NCBI RefSeq assembly: GCF_003865345.1
Contig: NZ_RMVE01000001.1
Location: 310,001-374,000 of the forward strand
Source: Nonlabens xiamenensis
GTDB taxonomy: Bacteria > Bacteroidota > Bacteroidia > Flavobacteriales > Flavobacteriaceae
DNA length: 64,000 nucleotides
Direction: 5' to 3'
Shown: in pieces, positions 1-8,498 of the stretch
How the letters are laid out: every line of letters begins with the position of its first letter
Numbering within the stretch: the first letter of the stretch is position 1
Position numbers and translations under genes: made by a program
Notes under the pieces: model-generated
Seen by the model: only the letters and a program-made list of their open reading frames with translations
What the model was told of the DNA's origin: nothing
The model's database searches: none

Positions 1-2727
1 AATTTATCCCAGAAATCTCCATTTAAGAATTTAGAGTTTCAAAACATAGGGCCTACCGTAATGTCAGGAAGGGTGGTGGACGTTGCGGTGAATCCACAGG
101 ATCCTACAGAAATGCTCGTAGCCTATGCCAGCGGCGGACTCTGGCATACCTCCAATAACGCTACCAGCTTGACGCCCATCATGGATCAGGCCGAAACCAT
201 CAATCTAGGAGATATTGCTGTTGATTGGAAGTCCCGTACCATCTGGGTTGGTACAGGAGAAAACAATTCCAGCCGCAGCAGTTATGCAGGAATCGGAATT
301 TTGAAATCAACAGATTGGGGGAAAACCTGGAGCAAGCCCATGCTTACGGAAAGTCAACATATAGGTCGCATCTTGATCAACCCCTCCAATCCAGATCACG
401 TGGTGGTAGCCGTTACGGGCCCATTGTATTCAAAAAGCAACGCACGCGGCATCTACGTTACAAAAGACGGTGGACAAAGTTGGAAAAAGACACTTTTTGC
501 ATCTGATGAAGCTGGCTTTATAGATTTGGCTTCCACTCCTGGAGATTTTAAAACTTTATATACCTCTAGCTGGGAAAAGGACAGAAAAGCTTGGAACTTT
601 GACGGTAACGGTCCAGCCAGCGCAATTTATAAAAGTACGGACGGCGGAGATAGCTGGACAAAAATAAGCACTCCCAACAGTGGGTTCCCCACTGGAGAAG
701 GTGTAGGACGTATCGGACTGGCTGTTTATGATGCCAATACGGTATATGCAATCCATGATTCCCAATTCAGAAGGGAAAAATCAGGGGACCAAGATGACAA
801 AGATAATCAGGACTTAACCAAAGATGACTTTAAGACCATGTCCAAAGAGGCTTTTCTAAAGTTGGACAATAACAAACTAAATAAGTTCCTTAAACGCAAT
901 GGGTTTCAGGAAAAATACCGGGCTGAAAATATTAAAAATATGGTGAGAGCTGGTGAAGCCACTCCCATGGATGTTGCCAAATACTTAGAAGACGCCAATA
1001 CCCAACTTTTTGACACGCCTGTCAAGGGAGCAGAATTGTATGTTTCCAAGGACGGTGGAAGTACCTGGACCAAAACCCATGAAGGTCAAATCGATGATGT
1101 GTTTTACAGCTACGGATATTACTTTGCTCAAGTAAGGGTAGACCCAAATGATGTCAATAAAGTATATGTCATGGGGGTACCTATCATCAAGTCGGCTGAT
1201 GCTGGTAAAACCTGGGAAAGCATCTCTCGAGAAAACGTACACGCAGACCACCACGCCCTTTGGGTCAATCCGCAAAGGTCTGGCCACCTGATCAATGGTA
1301 ATGACGGTGGTCTTAATATCTCCTATGACGATGGCGCTACCTGGATAAAGAATAATTCACCCAGTGTGGGCCAGTTTTACGCCATCAATTATGACCTAGA
1401 AAAGCCTTATCGTGTTTACGGAGGTTTACAAGACAATGGGGTTTGGGTCGGCGCACATAATGCACGGGAGGATCGTGCCTGGCATCAATCTGGTCAATAC
1501 CCATGGCAAAGCATCATGGGTGGAGACGGCATGCAAATCCAAATCGACAACCGGAATAGTAATATAGTCTATACAGGATATCAATTTGGGAACTACTATC
1601 GGATCAATCGTGAAACCGGAGATCGCAAGTATATCCAACCCAAACATGAGTTGGGAGAATCCCCATACAGATTCAACTGGCAAACTCCGATTTTGTTGAG
1701 TTCGCACAATCAAGACATACTTTACCTTGGTGGTAATAAGTTACACCGATCCATGAATCAGGGAGAAGATTGGAGTACAATTTCACCCGATCTTACCCAA
1801 GGCGGAAAGAAAGGAAATGTGGCCTATGGCACGCTGACCAGCGTCAGTGAGTCAACCTTTGAATTTGGTTTGATCTATACAGGATCAGACGACGGCTTGG
1901 TTCACATCACAAGGGATTCAGGTGCGAGCTGGCAACCCTTAAACGGTGGATGGCCAGCCAATCTCTGGGTAAGTCGTATCCTCGCTTCATCTCACAAGAA
2001 ATCGCGTGTTTATTTAACCTTAAACGGCTACCGCTGGGATGACTTTGCGCCCTACATCTATAAAAGCGAAGACTATGGCGCAACATGGACACGTTTGGGT
2101 ACCAACTTGCCTGCGATGCCAGTCAACGTGATAGCAGAGCACCCAAGCAACGAACAGATTCTTTTTGTGGGTACTGATAATGCCACATACGTCAGTCGTG
2201 ATCAGGGATCGACATGGGCGCTAATGGACAAGGGAATGCCCCCAGTAGCCGTACACGACATCAAGATACAGCCAGAAGCCAATGATCTATTGATTGGAAC
2301 CCACGGTCGTTCAATTTACAGCGCCAATCTAGACGCGTTAACATTAATGGATAAAAAGGGACTGGCCTTGGGACCTGTGGAAAAAATCAGGTCTTCTACC
2401 AGGTATGGCAACAAAGGATTTATGTGGAGTGATGGACCTGAACCAAAGATTCAATTGGTTTACCACACCCCACTGGCCGGAAAAGTCAAGATCGAAGTGT
2501 TGAATGAGGAAGGTAAGACCTTGCAGGAACTTGCCACGCTCAGCGATGCGGGCTTAAATTACTATACTTATGACGGCAGTGTAGGCAACTACGCACTGAA
2601 GCATTTTGACAAGGATAAACGACCTAAAAAAGCAGAAAATGGTAAATACTACTTACCGGAAGGCACTTATACCATCAAAATCAGCGGTAATTCTGGGAGC
2701 AATAGCCAGGAATTGCTTGTGGAATAG
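1..2727 (+). CDS. BNR/sortilin-like beta-propeller protein, 5' end missing
   Basis: The frame is open from the first base of the window, so the first in-frame ATG at 61 is internal and the gene begins outside; 908 residues are visible. At least eight Asp-box (BNR) motifs of the form S/T-x-D-x-G-x-S/T-W are spread along it (for example SKDGGSTW, STDGGDSW, SYDDGATW, SRDQGSTW), the mark of sialidase/VPS10-type beta-propellers. A charged helical insert sits roughly at residues 260-325, and the C-terminus looks like an Ig-like beta domain ending in a PEGTYTIKI-type strand. Homologues in Bacteroidota are exported proteins often annotated as glycosyl hydrolase or sortilin-like. No catalytic assignment is possible from sequence alone. 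The cyclase-family lipoprotein follows one base after the stop. Confidence 0.85.
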   Translation, partial: NLSQKSPFKNLEFQNIGPTVMSGRVVDVAVNPQDPTEMLVAYASGGLWHTSNNATSLTPIMDQAETINLGDIAVDWKSRTIWVGTGENNSSRSSYAGIGILKSTDWGKTWSKPMLTESQHIGRILINPSNPDHVVVAVTGPLYSKSNARGIYVTKDGGQSWKKTLFASDEAGFIDLASTPGDFKTLYTSSWEKDRKAWNFDGNGPASAIYKSTDGGDSWTKISTPNSGFPTGEGVGRIGLAVYDANTVYAIHDSQFRREKSGDQDDKDNQDLTKDDFKTMSKEAFLKLDNNKLNKFLKRNGFQEKYRAENIKNMVRAGEATPMDVAKYLEDANTQLFDTPVKGAELYVSKDGGSTWTKTHEGQIDDVFYSYGYYFAQVRVDPNDVNKVYVMGVPIIKSADAGKTWESISRENVHADHHALWVNPQRSGHLINGNDGGLNISYDDGATWIKNNSPSVGQFYAINYDLEKPYRVYGGLQDNGVWVGAHNAREDRAWHQSGQYPWQSIMGGDGMQIQIDNRNSNIVYTGYQFGNYYRINRETGDRKYIQPKHELGESPYRFNWQTPILLSSHNQDILYLGGNKLHRSMNQGEDWSTISPDLTQGGKKGNVAYGTLTSVSESTFEFGLIYTGSDDGLVHITRDSGASWQPLNGGWPANLWVSRILASSHKKSRVYLTLNGYRWDDFAPYIYKSEDYGATWTRLGTNLPAMPVNVIAEHPSNEQILFVGTDNATYVSRDQGSTWALMDKGMPPVAVHDIKIQPEANDLLIGTHGRSIYSANLDALTLMDKKGLALGPVEKIRSSTRYGNKGFMWSDGPEPKIQLVYHTPLAGKVKIEVLNEEGKTLQELATLSDAGLNYYTYDGSVGNYALKHFDKDKRPKKAENGKYYLPEGTYTIKISGNSGSNSQELLVE

Positions 2728-2728
2728 A

Positions 2729-3553
2729 ATGAGATGGATCAGGATCACTACATTCGCTTGCTTGCTTTTGGCCGGATGTAAAACCAACTACAGGAATACA
2801 AATCCAGTTATGATAACAAGCATCCAACTAGCACATGAAGAGGTAAGGATCGACCTGTCCCAGCCTTTGGACATCAGCCTTGCCATTCAAGACCAAGGCG
2901 GAGTCGGTGCATGGTATATTGAACAGCCAGCAATCAAACATGTAGAAGTGGATGGTTATGTAGGCAAAGTGGCCTTGGGAGGCTCAACCAACTTCAACAA
3001 TATTCATTTTAATCCGCATAGTCATGGAACCCATACCGAATGCTTGGGACATATTACTGAGCAGTTCCACAGCGTCAATAATGCCTTGAAAAAAAGCTTT
3101 TTTAAGACGCAATTGATCACGGTAACCCCAAATCGCCAAGGAGAAGACCTCGTAATTACCCAGGAATTGATACCTGAATTGGAAAATGCGGTAGAAGCAG
3201 TAGTTCTGCGCACCTTACCGAATACGCAAGAAAAACGTCAACGCAACTATTCCAATACCAATCCCCCCTATGTGGACGAAGGCTTGATGCACCGCTTTCG
3301 CGAAAGCGGTATCCAACACTTTCTTATCGACCTCCCCAGTGTGGATAAGGAAAAAGACGATGGGGCGCTATTGGCCCATAAGGCATTTTGGAACCTCCAG
3401 GAAGCGCCACGACTTAATGCCACCATCACCGAATTGGTTTATGTGCCTGATGAGATAGAAGACGGCTTGTTTATGATGGATTTACAAATCGCTCCCATAG
3501 AGAATGATGCCGCTCCTTCCAGACCAGTTTTATATCGTTTACTGCAGCAATAA
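2729..3553 (+). CDS. Cyclase-family (kynurenine formamidase-like) lipoprotein
   Basis: The start at 2729 lies one base past the stop of the upstream gene and gives a lipoprotein signal with lipobox LLAGC. An earlier in-frame ATG at 2606 would lie inside the upstream gene and is rejected. The 274-residue product carries the metal-binding HSHGTHTE block (around residue 95), the counterpart of the HxGTHxD motif of the cyclase/kynurenine formamidase fold, and is likely a metal-dependent amidohydrolase in the outer or inner membrane leaflet. Asp is replaced by Glu in the motif, so substrate and activity are uncertain. The 14-base palindrome at 3293-3306 encodes RFRES near residue 190. Confidence 0.8.
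   Translation: MRWIRITTFACLLLAGCKTNYRNTNPVMITSIQLAHEEVRIDLSQPLDISLAIQDQGGVGAWYIEQPAIKHVEVDGYVGKVALGGSTNFNNIHFNPHSHGTHTECLGHITEQFHSVNNALKKSFFKTQLITVTPNRQGEDLVITQELIPELENAVEAVVLRTLPNTQEKRQRNYSNTNPPYVDEGLMHRFRESGIQHFLIDLPSVDKEKDDGALLAHKAFWNLQEAPRLNATITELVYVPDEIEDGLFMMDLQIAPIENDAAPSRPVLYRLLQQ
3293..3306. repeat. Perfect 14-base palindrome GCTTTCGCGAAAGC
   Basis: Copy 1 of 11. Read in frame as RFRES inside the cyclase-family lipoprotein. The symmetric match extends to ACCGCTTTCGCGAAAGCGGT (3291-3310). Confidence 0.97.
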
Positions 3554-3647
3554 AATGTAATCAAACATCACTGGAATTAGTTTTGCCAGAATTAAGGTCT
3601 TCATCCCCAGTCTAGGCTGACATTCCGATAAATTGTACTTTTACCGT

Positions 3648-4268
3648 ATGGATATTTTGTTCTTTCTGGGATTGGCACTGGGCGCTGTGGTTTCATTTTT
3701 TGCCTTTAAGTTTTTTGTAAAAAACGGGAAGTCTGAAAATACCCGTGAACAGAGCGTAGTGCTGATGGAAAAAATACGCTCGGTATGCAAGTTCATCACC
3801 GTGGAAGGAGATTTTTCTGAAATCTATCATTACCAAAATGTGAAAGATAAGATTGCCAATTTCCTGCTGGGCAAGAAAAAGGCCATCATTTTGATCAATG
3901 CCAAAGCCCATATAGGTTTTGATTTAACCAAGATCGAAATGGAAAGTGATCCTGATACCAAAACCATCAGGCTCATGAATTTCCCTCAACCACAAGTGAT
4001 GAGCATTGAAACAGATTTTAGCTATTACGACAAGTCAGAGGGCTGGGCTAATTATTTTACCAGCGACGACCTCACCGAAGTCACCCGCAATGCCAAGCAG
4101 CATATCATTGATAAAATTCCAGAAAGCGGACTCATGGAACAGGCCCGAAAAGAAGCAATTCTCGCGATTAAAATGATGGAAGGACTGGCCGATACCATAG
4201 GTTGGAAATTGGATTACAATGCATTGGTCCTAGATGCACCATTGGACTCTCACAAACTGCAAGCCTAA
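3648..4268 (+). CDS. DUF4230 domain membrane protein
   Basis: This 206-residue protein has one N-terminal membrane segment (residues 3-22) followed by a soluble domain matching the DUF4230 family, including the block around VEGDFSEIY, the later KKAIILINAKAHIGFDL and the IGWKLDY end. I chose ATG 3648 over an in-frame TTG at 3633, because the hydrophobic helix begins directly after it. Function is unknown for the family; it is a membrane-anchored protein facing the periplasm or cytoplasm. Its TAA overlaps the ATG of the YjbR gene (TAATG), so the two are translationally coupled. Confidence 0.85.
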   Translation: MDILFFLGLALGAVVSFFAFKFFVKNGKSENTREQSVVLMEKIRSVCKFITVEGDFSEIYHYQNVKDKIANFLLGKKKAIILINAKAHIGFDLTKIEMESDPDTKTIRLMNFPQPQVMSIETDFSYYDKSEGWANYFTSDDLTEVTRNAKQHIIDKIPESGLMEQARKEAILAIKMMEGLADTIGWKLDYNALVLDAPLDSHKLQA

Positions 4269-4636
4269 TGGAAATTGATGCCGTCAGAACTTATTGCCTT
4301 TCCAAAAAAGGCAGCAGTGAATCTTTCCCCTTTGACCAACACACTTTGGTGTTTAAAGTCATGGGAAAGATGTTTTGCCTGGCTGGACTTGAAAAATGGG
4401 AAAAAGGAGAAAAATTTATCAATCTCAAATGTGACCCTGAAAAAGCCATCGACTTGCGTGAAGAATATCAAGGCACAGTTTCTGGGGGCTTCCACATGAG
4501 CAAAAAATACTGGAACACCGTCTATTGTGATAAGGATATGTCACCAGAGGAAATTTGCCACTGGATTGACCACAGCTACGAACAGGTCGTTGCTAAACTG
4601 TCACGAAAGGACAAAGAATCTTTAAACCAACTTTAA
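4268..4636 (+). CDS. MmcQ/YjbR family protein
   Basis: 122 residues with the YjbR (CyaY-like fold) signature: SFPFDQHTLVFKV near the N-terminus, then FINLKCDP, and the HMSKKYWNTV block before the helical end. Family members are small, possibly DNA-binding proteins of unclear role. The start at 4268 overlaps the preceding stop by one base; longer in-frame starts would run deep into DUF4230. The MutS-like gene follows after one base, so the three genes form one transcription unit. Confidence 0.88.
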   Translation: MEIDAVRTYCLSKKGSSESFPFDQHTLVFKVMGKMFCLAGLEKWEKGEKFINLKCDPEKAIDLREEYQGTVSGGFHMSKKYWNTVYCDKDMSPEEICHWIDHSYEQVVAKLSRKDKESLNQL

Positions 4637-4637
4637 T

Positions 4638-6419
4638 TTGACATCAGATCTTCACAGTTTTTACCTCAACAGAAGGGATCAATATCATGAGCATCTCATC
4701 CAGCTACAAAATCGGTTACGATGGTCTAGCACGATTCGATTGGGCGTTTTTTTGTTAGGCATCCTAGGGGTCTATCTGTTATGGTCCTATTGGCAATTTG
4801 CCGTATTCCTGGCACTTTGTTCCTTTGCCGGATTTCTCTACCTGGTATCCAGACACGAGGATTTAAAAAAACAAAAAGCCTTTGCAGCGGCCCTTCAAGA
4901 GCAGAATGAGTTAGAAATACAAATACTGGATAGAAACTTTCATCATCTGCCCGACGGCAGGGAATTTTTAGAAGACCAGCACGAATATAGTAGAGATATC
5001 GACTTATTTGGTAAAGGCTCTCTGTTTCAATACCTCAATCGGAGTAAAACCACAGCGGGTGTAGCGACGCTTTCGCGAAAGCTGACCAGTAACCATACTG
5101 AGCATATACCAGAAAAGCAGCAGGCGGTGGACGAACTGGCTGGCAAGGTGGATTTCAGACAGAAATTTTGGGCAACGGCCAGTTTGATGGACCAAACTCA
5201 AAACCCCAATTCTTTGTTAGATGAACTGTTGAATTATAAGTCTTTTGTCCCAACTATTTTTGACTGGTTCGGGTGGGTCTGGTTTGGATTGGCTGTGGCT
5301 ACTGGAACCTGTTATGCGCTGGACCTAATCAGCGGTTACATTTTTGCTGGTGTATTTTTCGGCGGACTGGCAATTACAGGTCGCTACCTTAAACGCATCA
5401 ATGCTTTTTCTACTAAAATCGGTGATTTGGAATCGTTTTTTGGACAGTATGGTCAGTTGATCCTTGCCATTGAAAAAGAAGAATTTCACACTCAACAACT
5501 CAAGAATCTCCAACACATGATTCTTACCGATGGGCTAGCTGCCTCAGATCGGCTTTTTAGGTTATCTAAGGCTATTTCGAGGTTGGACCAACGTAACAAC
5601 TTGCTGTTTGGTACGTTGGCCAATGGTTTGGGTTTATGGGATTTAAAACAGGTATACTGTATTGAGTCATGGATACAGGACAATGCAGAGCATATCGCAG
5701 ACTGGATGGAAGTTGTAAGTGAAATTGATGCGCTGTCCTCACTGGCTAATTTTGCTTTTAATCACCCTGCCTATGTATTCCCGACAATTCAGCCGGGTGA
5801 ATTCCAATTGAACGCCCTCCAGGCACATCACCCTTTACTGGATCCAGCAAAATCTGTAGGGAACAATATACGTATCAAAGCAGGTGAATTTTTTATCATA
5901 ACTGGAGCCAATATGGCTGGAAAAAGCACTTTTTTGCGAACCGTATCCATGCAGATTTTAATGGCAAATTTAGGACTTCCCGTTGCCGCCAAATCCTGTG
6001 CTTATGCGCCGATCAAATTGATTACCAGCATGCGTACCAGTGATTCATTGACTGACGAGGCATCCTATTTTTTCAGCGAACTCACCCGGTTGAAATATAT
6101 CGTGGACAAGATGGAAGCAGATCGTTATTTTATTGTGTTGGACGAGATCCTTAAAGGAACCAACAGTCAGGACAAGGCAAATGGCTCGCGCAAATTGATA
6201 CAAAAGCTTTCTCAGAAAAAAGCCACAGGCATCATCGCGACCCACGACCTGAGTTTGACCCAGGTAGCGGATGAATACACAAGCATCAGTAATTACTACT
6301 TTGATGCTGATATCACTGATGACGAATTGACCTTTGATTACACATTTAAAGAAGGTGTTGCTACCAACATGAACGCCAGTTTTCTGTTGCGCAAGATGGG
6401 GATTGTAGATGAGGACTGA
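4638..6419 (+). CDS. Membrane-anchored MutS-like ATPase
   Basis: 593 residues. The C-terminal third is a MutS domain V ATPase: Walker A GANMAGKST (about 422-430), Walker B-type FIVLDE and the KGTNSQDK loop (about 498-512), and the terminal ATHDL. There is no mismatch-binding domain I. Two membrane-spanning pairs are evident, at about residues 33-72 and 205-245, with a helical core between and after them. No ATG lies near the start; TTG at 4638, one base after the yjbR stop, fits best. This is a Bacteroidota family usually annotated simply as MutS; the membrane segments make a classical mismatch-repair role unlikely. The 14-base palindrome encodes LSRKL near residue 145. Confidence 0.85.
   Translation: MTSDLHSFYLNRRDQYHEHLIQLQNRLRWSSTIRLGVFLLGILGVYLLWSYWQFAVFLALCSFAGFLYLVSRHEDLKKQKAFAAALQEQNELEIQILDRNFHHLPDGREFLEDQHEYSRDIDLFGKGSLFQYLNRSKTTAGVATLSRKLTSNHTEHIPEKQQAVDELAGKVDFRQKFWATASLMDQTQNPNSLLDELLNYKSFVPTIFDWFGWVWFGLAVATGTCYALDLISGYIFAGVFFGGLAITGRYLKRINAFSTKIGDLESFFGQYGQLILAIEKEEFHTQQLKNLQHMILTDGLAASDRLFRLSKAISRLDQRNNLLFGTLANGLGLWDLKQVYCIESWIQDNAEHIADWMEVVSEIDALSSLANFAFNHPAYVFPTIQPGEFQLNALQAHHPLLDPAKSVGNNIRIKAGEFFIITGANMAGKSTFLRTVSMQILMANLGLPVAAKSCAYAPIKLITSMRTSDSLTDEASYFFSELTRLKYIVDKMEADRYFIVLDEILKGTNSQDKANGSRKLIQKLSQKKATGIIATHDLSLTQVADEYTSISNYYFDADITDDELTFDYTFKEGVATNMNASFLLRKMGIVDED
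5069..5082. repeat. Perfect 14-base palindrome GCTTTCGCGAAAGC
   Basis: Copy 2 of 11. It encodes LSRKL in the MutS-like ATPase, in a cytoplasmic helical region between the two membrane pairs. Confidence 0.97.
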
Positions 6420-6462
6420 CGTAGCCTCAGCTTGTTAGAAAATTCCTTGGCCACATGTTACA

Positions 6463-7002
6463 TCACTCACGGAGCGGTGAGATTTTATTAAATAGGTCAT
6501 AGATTACTATACCGGCACAAACTGAAATATTCAAGCTGTGTTTGGTCCCAAATTGGTCGAGTTCAATCACATGATCGCAGGCACTGACGACTTCTTGTTG
6601 CACGCCTTTGACCTCGTTTCCTAAAATAACAGCTATAGATTGGTTCTTTTTGGCAGGAAAATCATAAAGATTAGAGGACGCTTCGGCTTGTTCAATTGCG
6701 CAGGTAATATATCCTTGTTGCTGAAGTAATTCAACCGCTTCCAAGGTATCTTCCACATATTCCCAGGCCACACTCTCAGTGGCTCCAAGCGCCGTCTTTC
6801 TGATGTCTTTGTGCGGCGGTTGGGCAGTGATGCCACATAGATAGATTTTTTCCACTCTATAAGCATCAGCCGTACGGAACACGGAACCAATGTTATTTAG
6901 ACTGCGTACATTGTCCAATACGATGGTCAATGGGGTTTTATCGCTTTCGCGAAAGCGGTCAGAAGAAAGACGGTCCAACTCGTCATTGCGTAATTTTCTC
7001 AT
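6463..7002 (-). CDS. SpoU/TrmH family RNA 2'-O-methyltransferase
   Basis: 179 residues, the length of single-domain SPOUT methyltransferases. The three SpoU motifs are present: NNIGSVFRTADA (motif 1), VILGNEVKGV (motif 2) and HSLNISVCAGIVIYDL (motif 3), which form the knotted S-adenosylmethionine site. It probably methylates a tRNA or rRNA ribose; the exact target cannot be read from sequence. It is transcribed alone towards the convergent MutS-like gene. The palindrome at 6943-6956 encodes RFRES at about residues 17-21, just before the first conserved strand. Confidence 0.9.
   Translation of the reverse strand: MRKLRNDELDRLSSDRFRESDKTPLTIVLDNVRSLNNIGSVFRTADAYRVEKIYLCGITAQPPHKDIRKTALGATESVAWEYVEDTLEAVELLQQQGYITCAIEQAEASSNLYDFPAKKNQSIAVILGNEVKGVQQEVVSACDHVIELDQFGTKHSLNISVCAGIVIYDLFNKISPLRE
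6943..6956. repeat. Perfect 14-base palindrome GCTTTCGCGAAAGC
   Basis: Copy 3 of 11. It encodes RFRES near the N-terminus of the SpoU methyltransferase. Confidence 0.97.
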
Positions 7003-7027
7003 ACCTACGTGGGTTCTAATTCCCGGA

Positions 7028-7035
7028 CAAAGATA
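7028..7035 (-). promoter_or_regulatory. Putative -7 box (TATCTTTG) of the SpoU methyltransferase gene
   Basis: On the minus strand the sequence is TATCTTTG, a full match to the Bacteroidota TAnnTTTG -7 element, 26 bases upstream of the start codon. I see no TTG at the ideal -33 spacing. Confidence 0.55.
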
Positions 7036-7116
7036 TCAAAGCGCGTTGGGGTTCCAGGAATCTGCTGAATAAAACCTAGTGGCACTAACCAATGGAGGTT
7101 CCTTAATGATCATAAA

Positions 7117-7149
7117 CAAAAAAAGGACCTGATGGTGGTCCTTTTTTTT
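7117..7149 (-). terminator. Rho-independent terminator after the PorP/SprF gene
   Basis: A GGACC/GGTCC stem flanked by A7 on one side and T8 on the other forms a symmetric AAAAAAAGGACC ... GGTCCTTTTTTTT hairpin. It lies directly downstream of the PorP/SprF gene and can act in both directions. Confidence 0.85.
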
Positions 7150-7164
7150 GATAAATATTTTCGA

Positions 7165-8166
7165 TTAAAGATTGACTGCCGGACAGTTACAGCTCCAACG
7201 ATCCTCTCTACACAAGAAATCGATTCCCAGGGTGATCTGGTGAAAACCTCCATTACTGAAGTTAATGTCGCCAAATTGGTAACTGTAGTTATATCCAAAT
7301 GTGAACTCCTTGTATTTAATTCCTACGAGCGGAGAAAGCAGGGACAAATTTTGCTCTTGAACACTATTTCCATCCAGGTACTCAGCACCATCAAAGCTTT
7401 GACGATAAGAAAGACCCATGTACAATACACTATTCTCATTAAGGTCGTAATAAGCTTTTGCATTAACGTCCATAAATTGCTCTTCGGTGCGATCAGTACG
7501 TTGATATAAAACAGAAGGTTCAAATTGCCAGTCACTGTTGCGTGGGGCAAAAAGATAACCCAAAGTAGCAATATATCTGCGCTGGTTGGTACTTTCGAAA
7601 CCTTCGGAGTAGATTTCTCTATTTTGGAAAATGGCATTCTTGACCGTGAAATGCGCATAGAATTCCTTATAAAAATAGGAAGCCCCAATATCCACATTAA
7701 AATAGGAGTCTGAACGCAGTACTCCTGTGATTATTGGGTCAAAATCGCTTAAATCAAAATCTGATTCATCAAGACGACTCTGCACTAATCCTACATTCAT
7801 ACCAAAAGAAAGGCGATTAAGATCCTCATACCCACCACCAATCTGCAAGTGATATGCGTATGATAGATAAGCTCCTGTTTGGGAATGATACCCATTTTTA
7901 TCATTAAAAAGAATAGCACCAATTCCACTGTTCTCACCTACTCCAGTATTAAAACTCAAAGTTTGTAAGTTTGGAGCATCAGCCTGATCAAACCATTGTT
8001 GTCTCACCGTACCCCTGATTTTACCACAAGCAGCGGCTCCTGCCATGGATGGGTGGAGCAAATAATAATTGTCGGTCAGGTAATCTATATAAACGGGAAC
8101 GCCCTCTTGGGCAAAAGTAAACTGGCTACCTAGGGCAATGGCCAGCAAAATGAATAGTTTTTTCAT
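7165..8166 (-). CDS. PorP/SprF family type IX secretion outer membrane protein
   Basis: 333 residues starting at ATG 8166, with signal peptide MKKLFILLAIALGSQFTFAQ. The mature N-terminus has the PorP/SprF pattern (PVYIDYLTDNYYLLHPSMAGA) followed by alternating beta strands of an outer membrane barrel with repeated YSGGVGY-like strands. PorP/SprF proteins help type IX secretion of, and surface attachment for, specific partner substrates. Partner genes usually encode large adhesins directly upstream, but none is present here, so this is an orphan copy. The C-terminus ends in a Cys-containing tail (RWSCNCPAVNL) that is unusual after a barrel strand. Confidence 0.85.
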   Translation of the reverse strand: MKKLFILLAIALGSQFTFAQEGVPVYIDYLTDNYYLLHPSMAGAAACGKIRGTVRQQWFDQADAPNLQTLSFNTGVGENSGIGAILFNDKNGYHSQTGAYLSYAYHLQIGGGYEDLNRLSFGMNVGLVQSRLDESDFDLSDFDPIITGVLRSDSYFNVDIGASYFYKEFYAHFTVKNAIFQNREIYSEGFESTNQRRYIATLGYLFAPRNSDWQFEPSVLYQRTDRTEEQFMDVNAKAYYDLNENSVLYMGLSYRQSFDGAEYLDGNSVQEQNLSLLSPLVGIKYKEFTFGYNYSYQFGDINFSNGGFHQITLGIDFLCREDRWSCNCPAVNL

Positions 8167-8327
8167 GTGTTTTCTGTCTAACAATTCAACGTTCACAACA
8201 CTGAATTTGTTTTATTGCTACCTCACTTTCTGGATAAATACACCTTCACAACATCTTGGGGCTGTTATTCCAATTGTTGGTGTCTCTGTAGGCGTCCATC
8301 AGCACGATAGTTTGATACCAAGGGCAC

Positions 8328-8335
8328 CAAATATA
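8328..8335 (-). promoter_or_regulatory. Candidate -7 box (TATATTTG) for the PorP/SprF gene
   Basis: A full TAnnTTTG match on the minus strand, but 160 bases from the start codon and without a clear -33 TTG, which would imply a long leader. Confidence 0.35.
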
Positions 8336-8478
8336 TAAATTTTTGTTCTAGAAAATCATTAATAACAGAATATGTTCAGACTCTAAAGGACCGATCAAAC
8401 GGCTGATTACCATTCACCCATTGAATCAAACACTACACCGATTGACAGAATCGATTAGGGTGTGAAAACACATCCACG

Positions 8479-8486
8479 TATCTTTG
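8479..8486 (+). promoter_or_regulatory. Putative -7 box (TATCTTTG) of nfu
   Basis: Perfect TAnnTTTG match 12 bases before ATG 8499 and 18 before ATG 8505. The short distance favours one of these ATGs over the in-frame TTG at 8484, which is part of the box. Confidence 0.55.
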
Positions 8487-8498
8487 CATGAAGTTCAT

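Larger units (their letters stand above)
8167..8498. other. Divergent intergenic region between PorP/SprF and Nfu genes
   Basis: This 332-base stretch contains no plausible gene. It holds a minus-strand TATATTTG box at 8328-8335, about 160 bases upstream of the PorP/SprF start, and the plus-strand TATCTTTG box of nfu at its right end. No riboswitch or RNA gene was recognised. Confidence 0.6.

Noticed and set aside
4638-6419. Canonical mutS mismatch-repair gene
   Set aside because: No mismatch-binding domain I, and two hydrophobic pairs.
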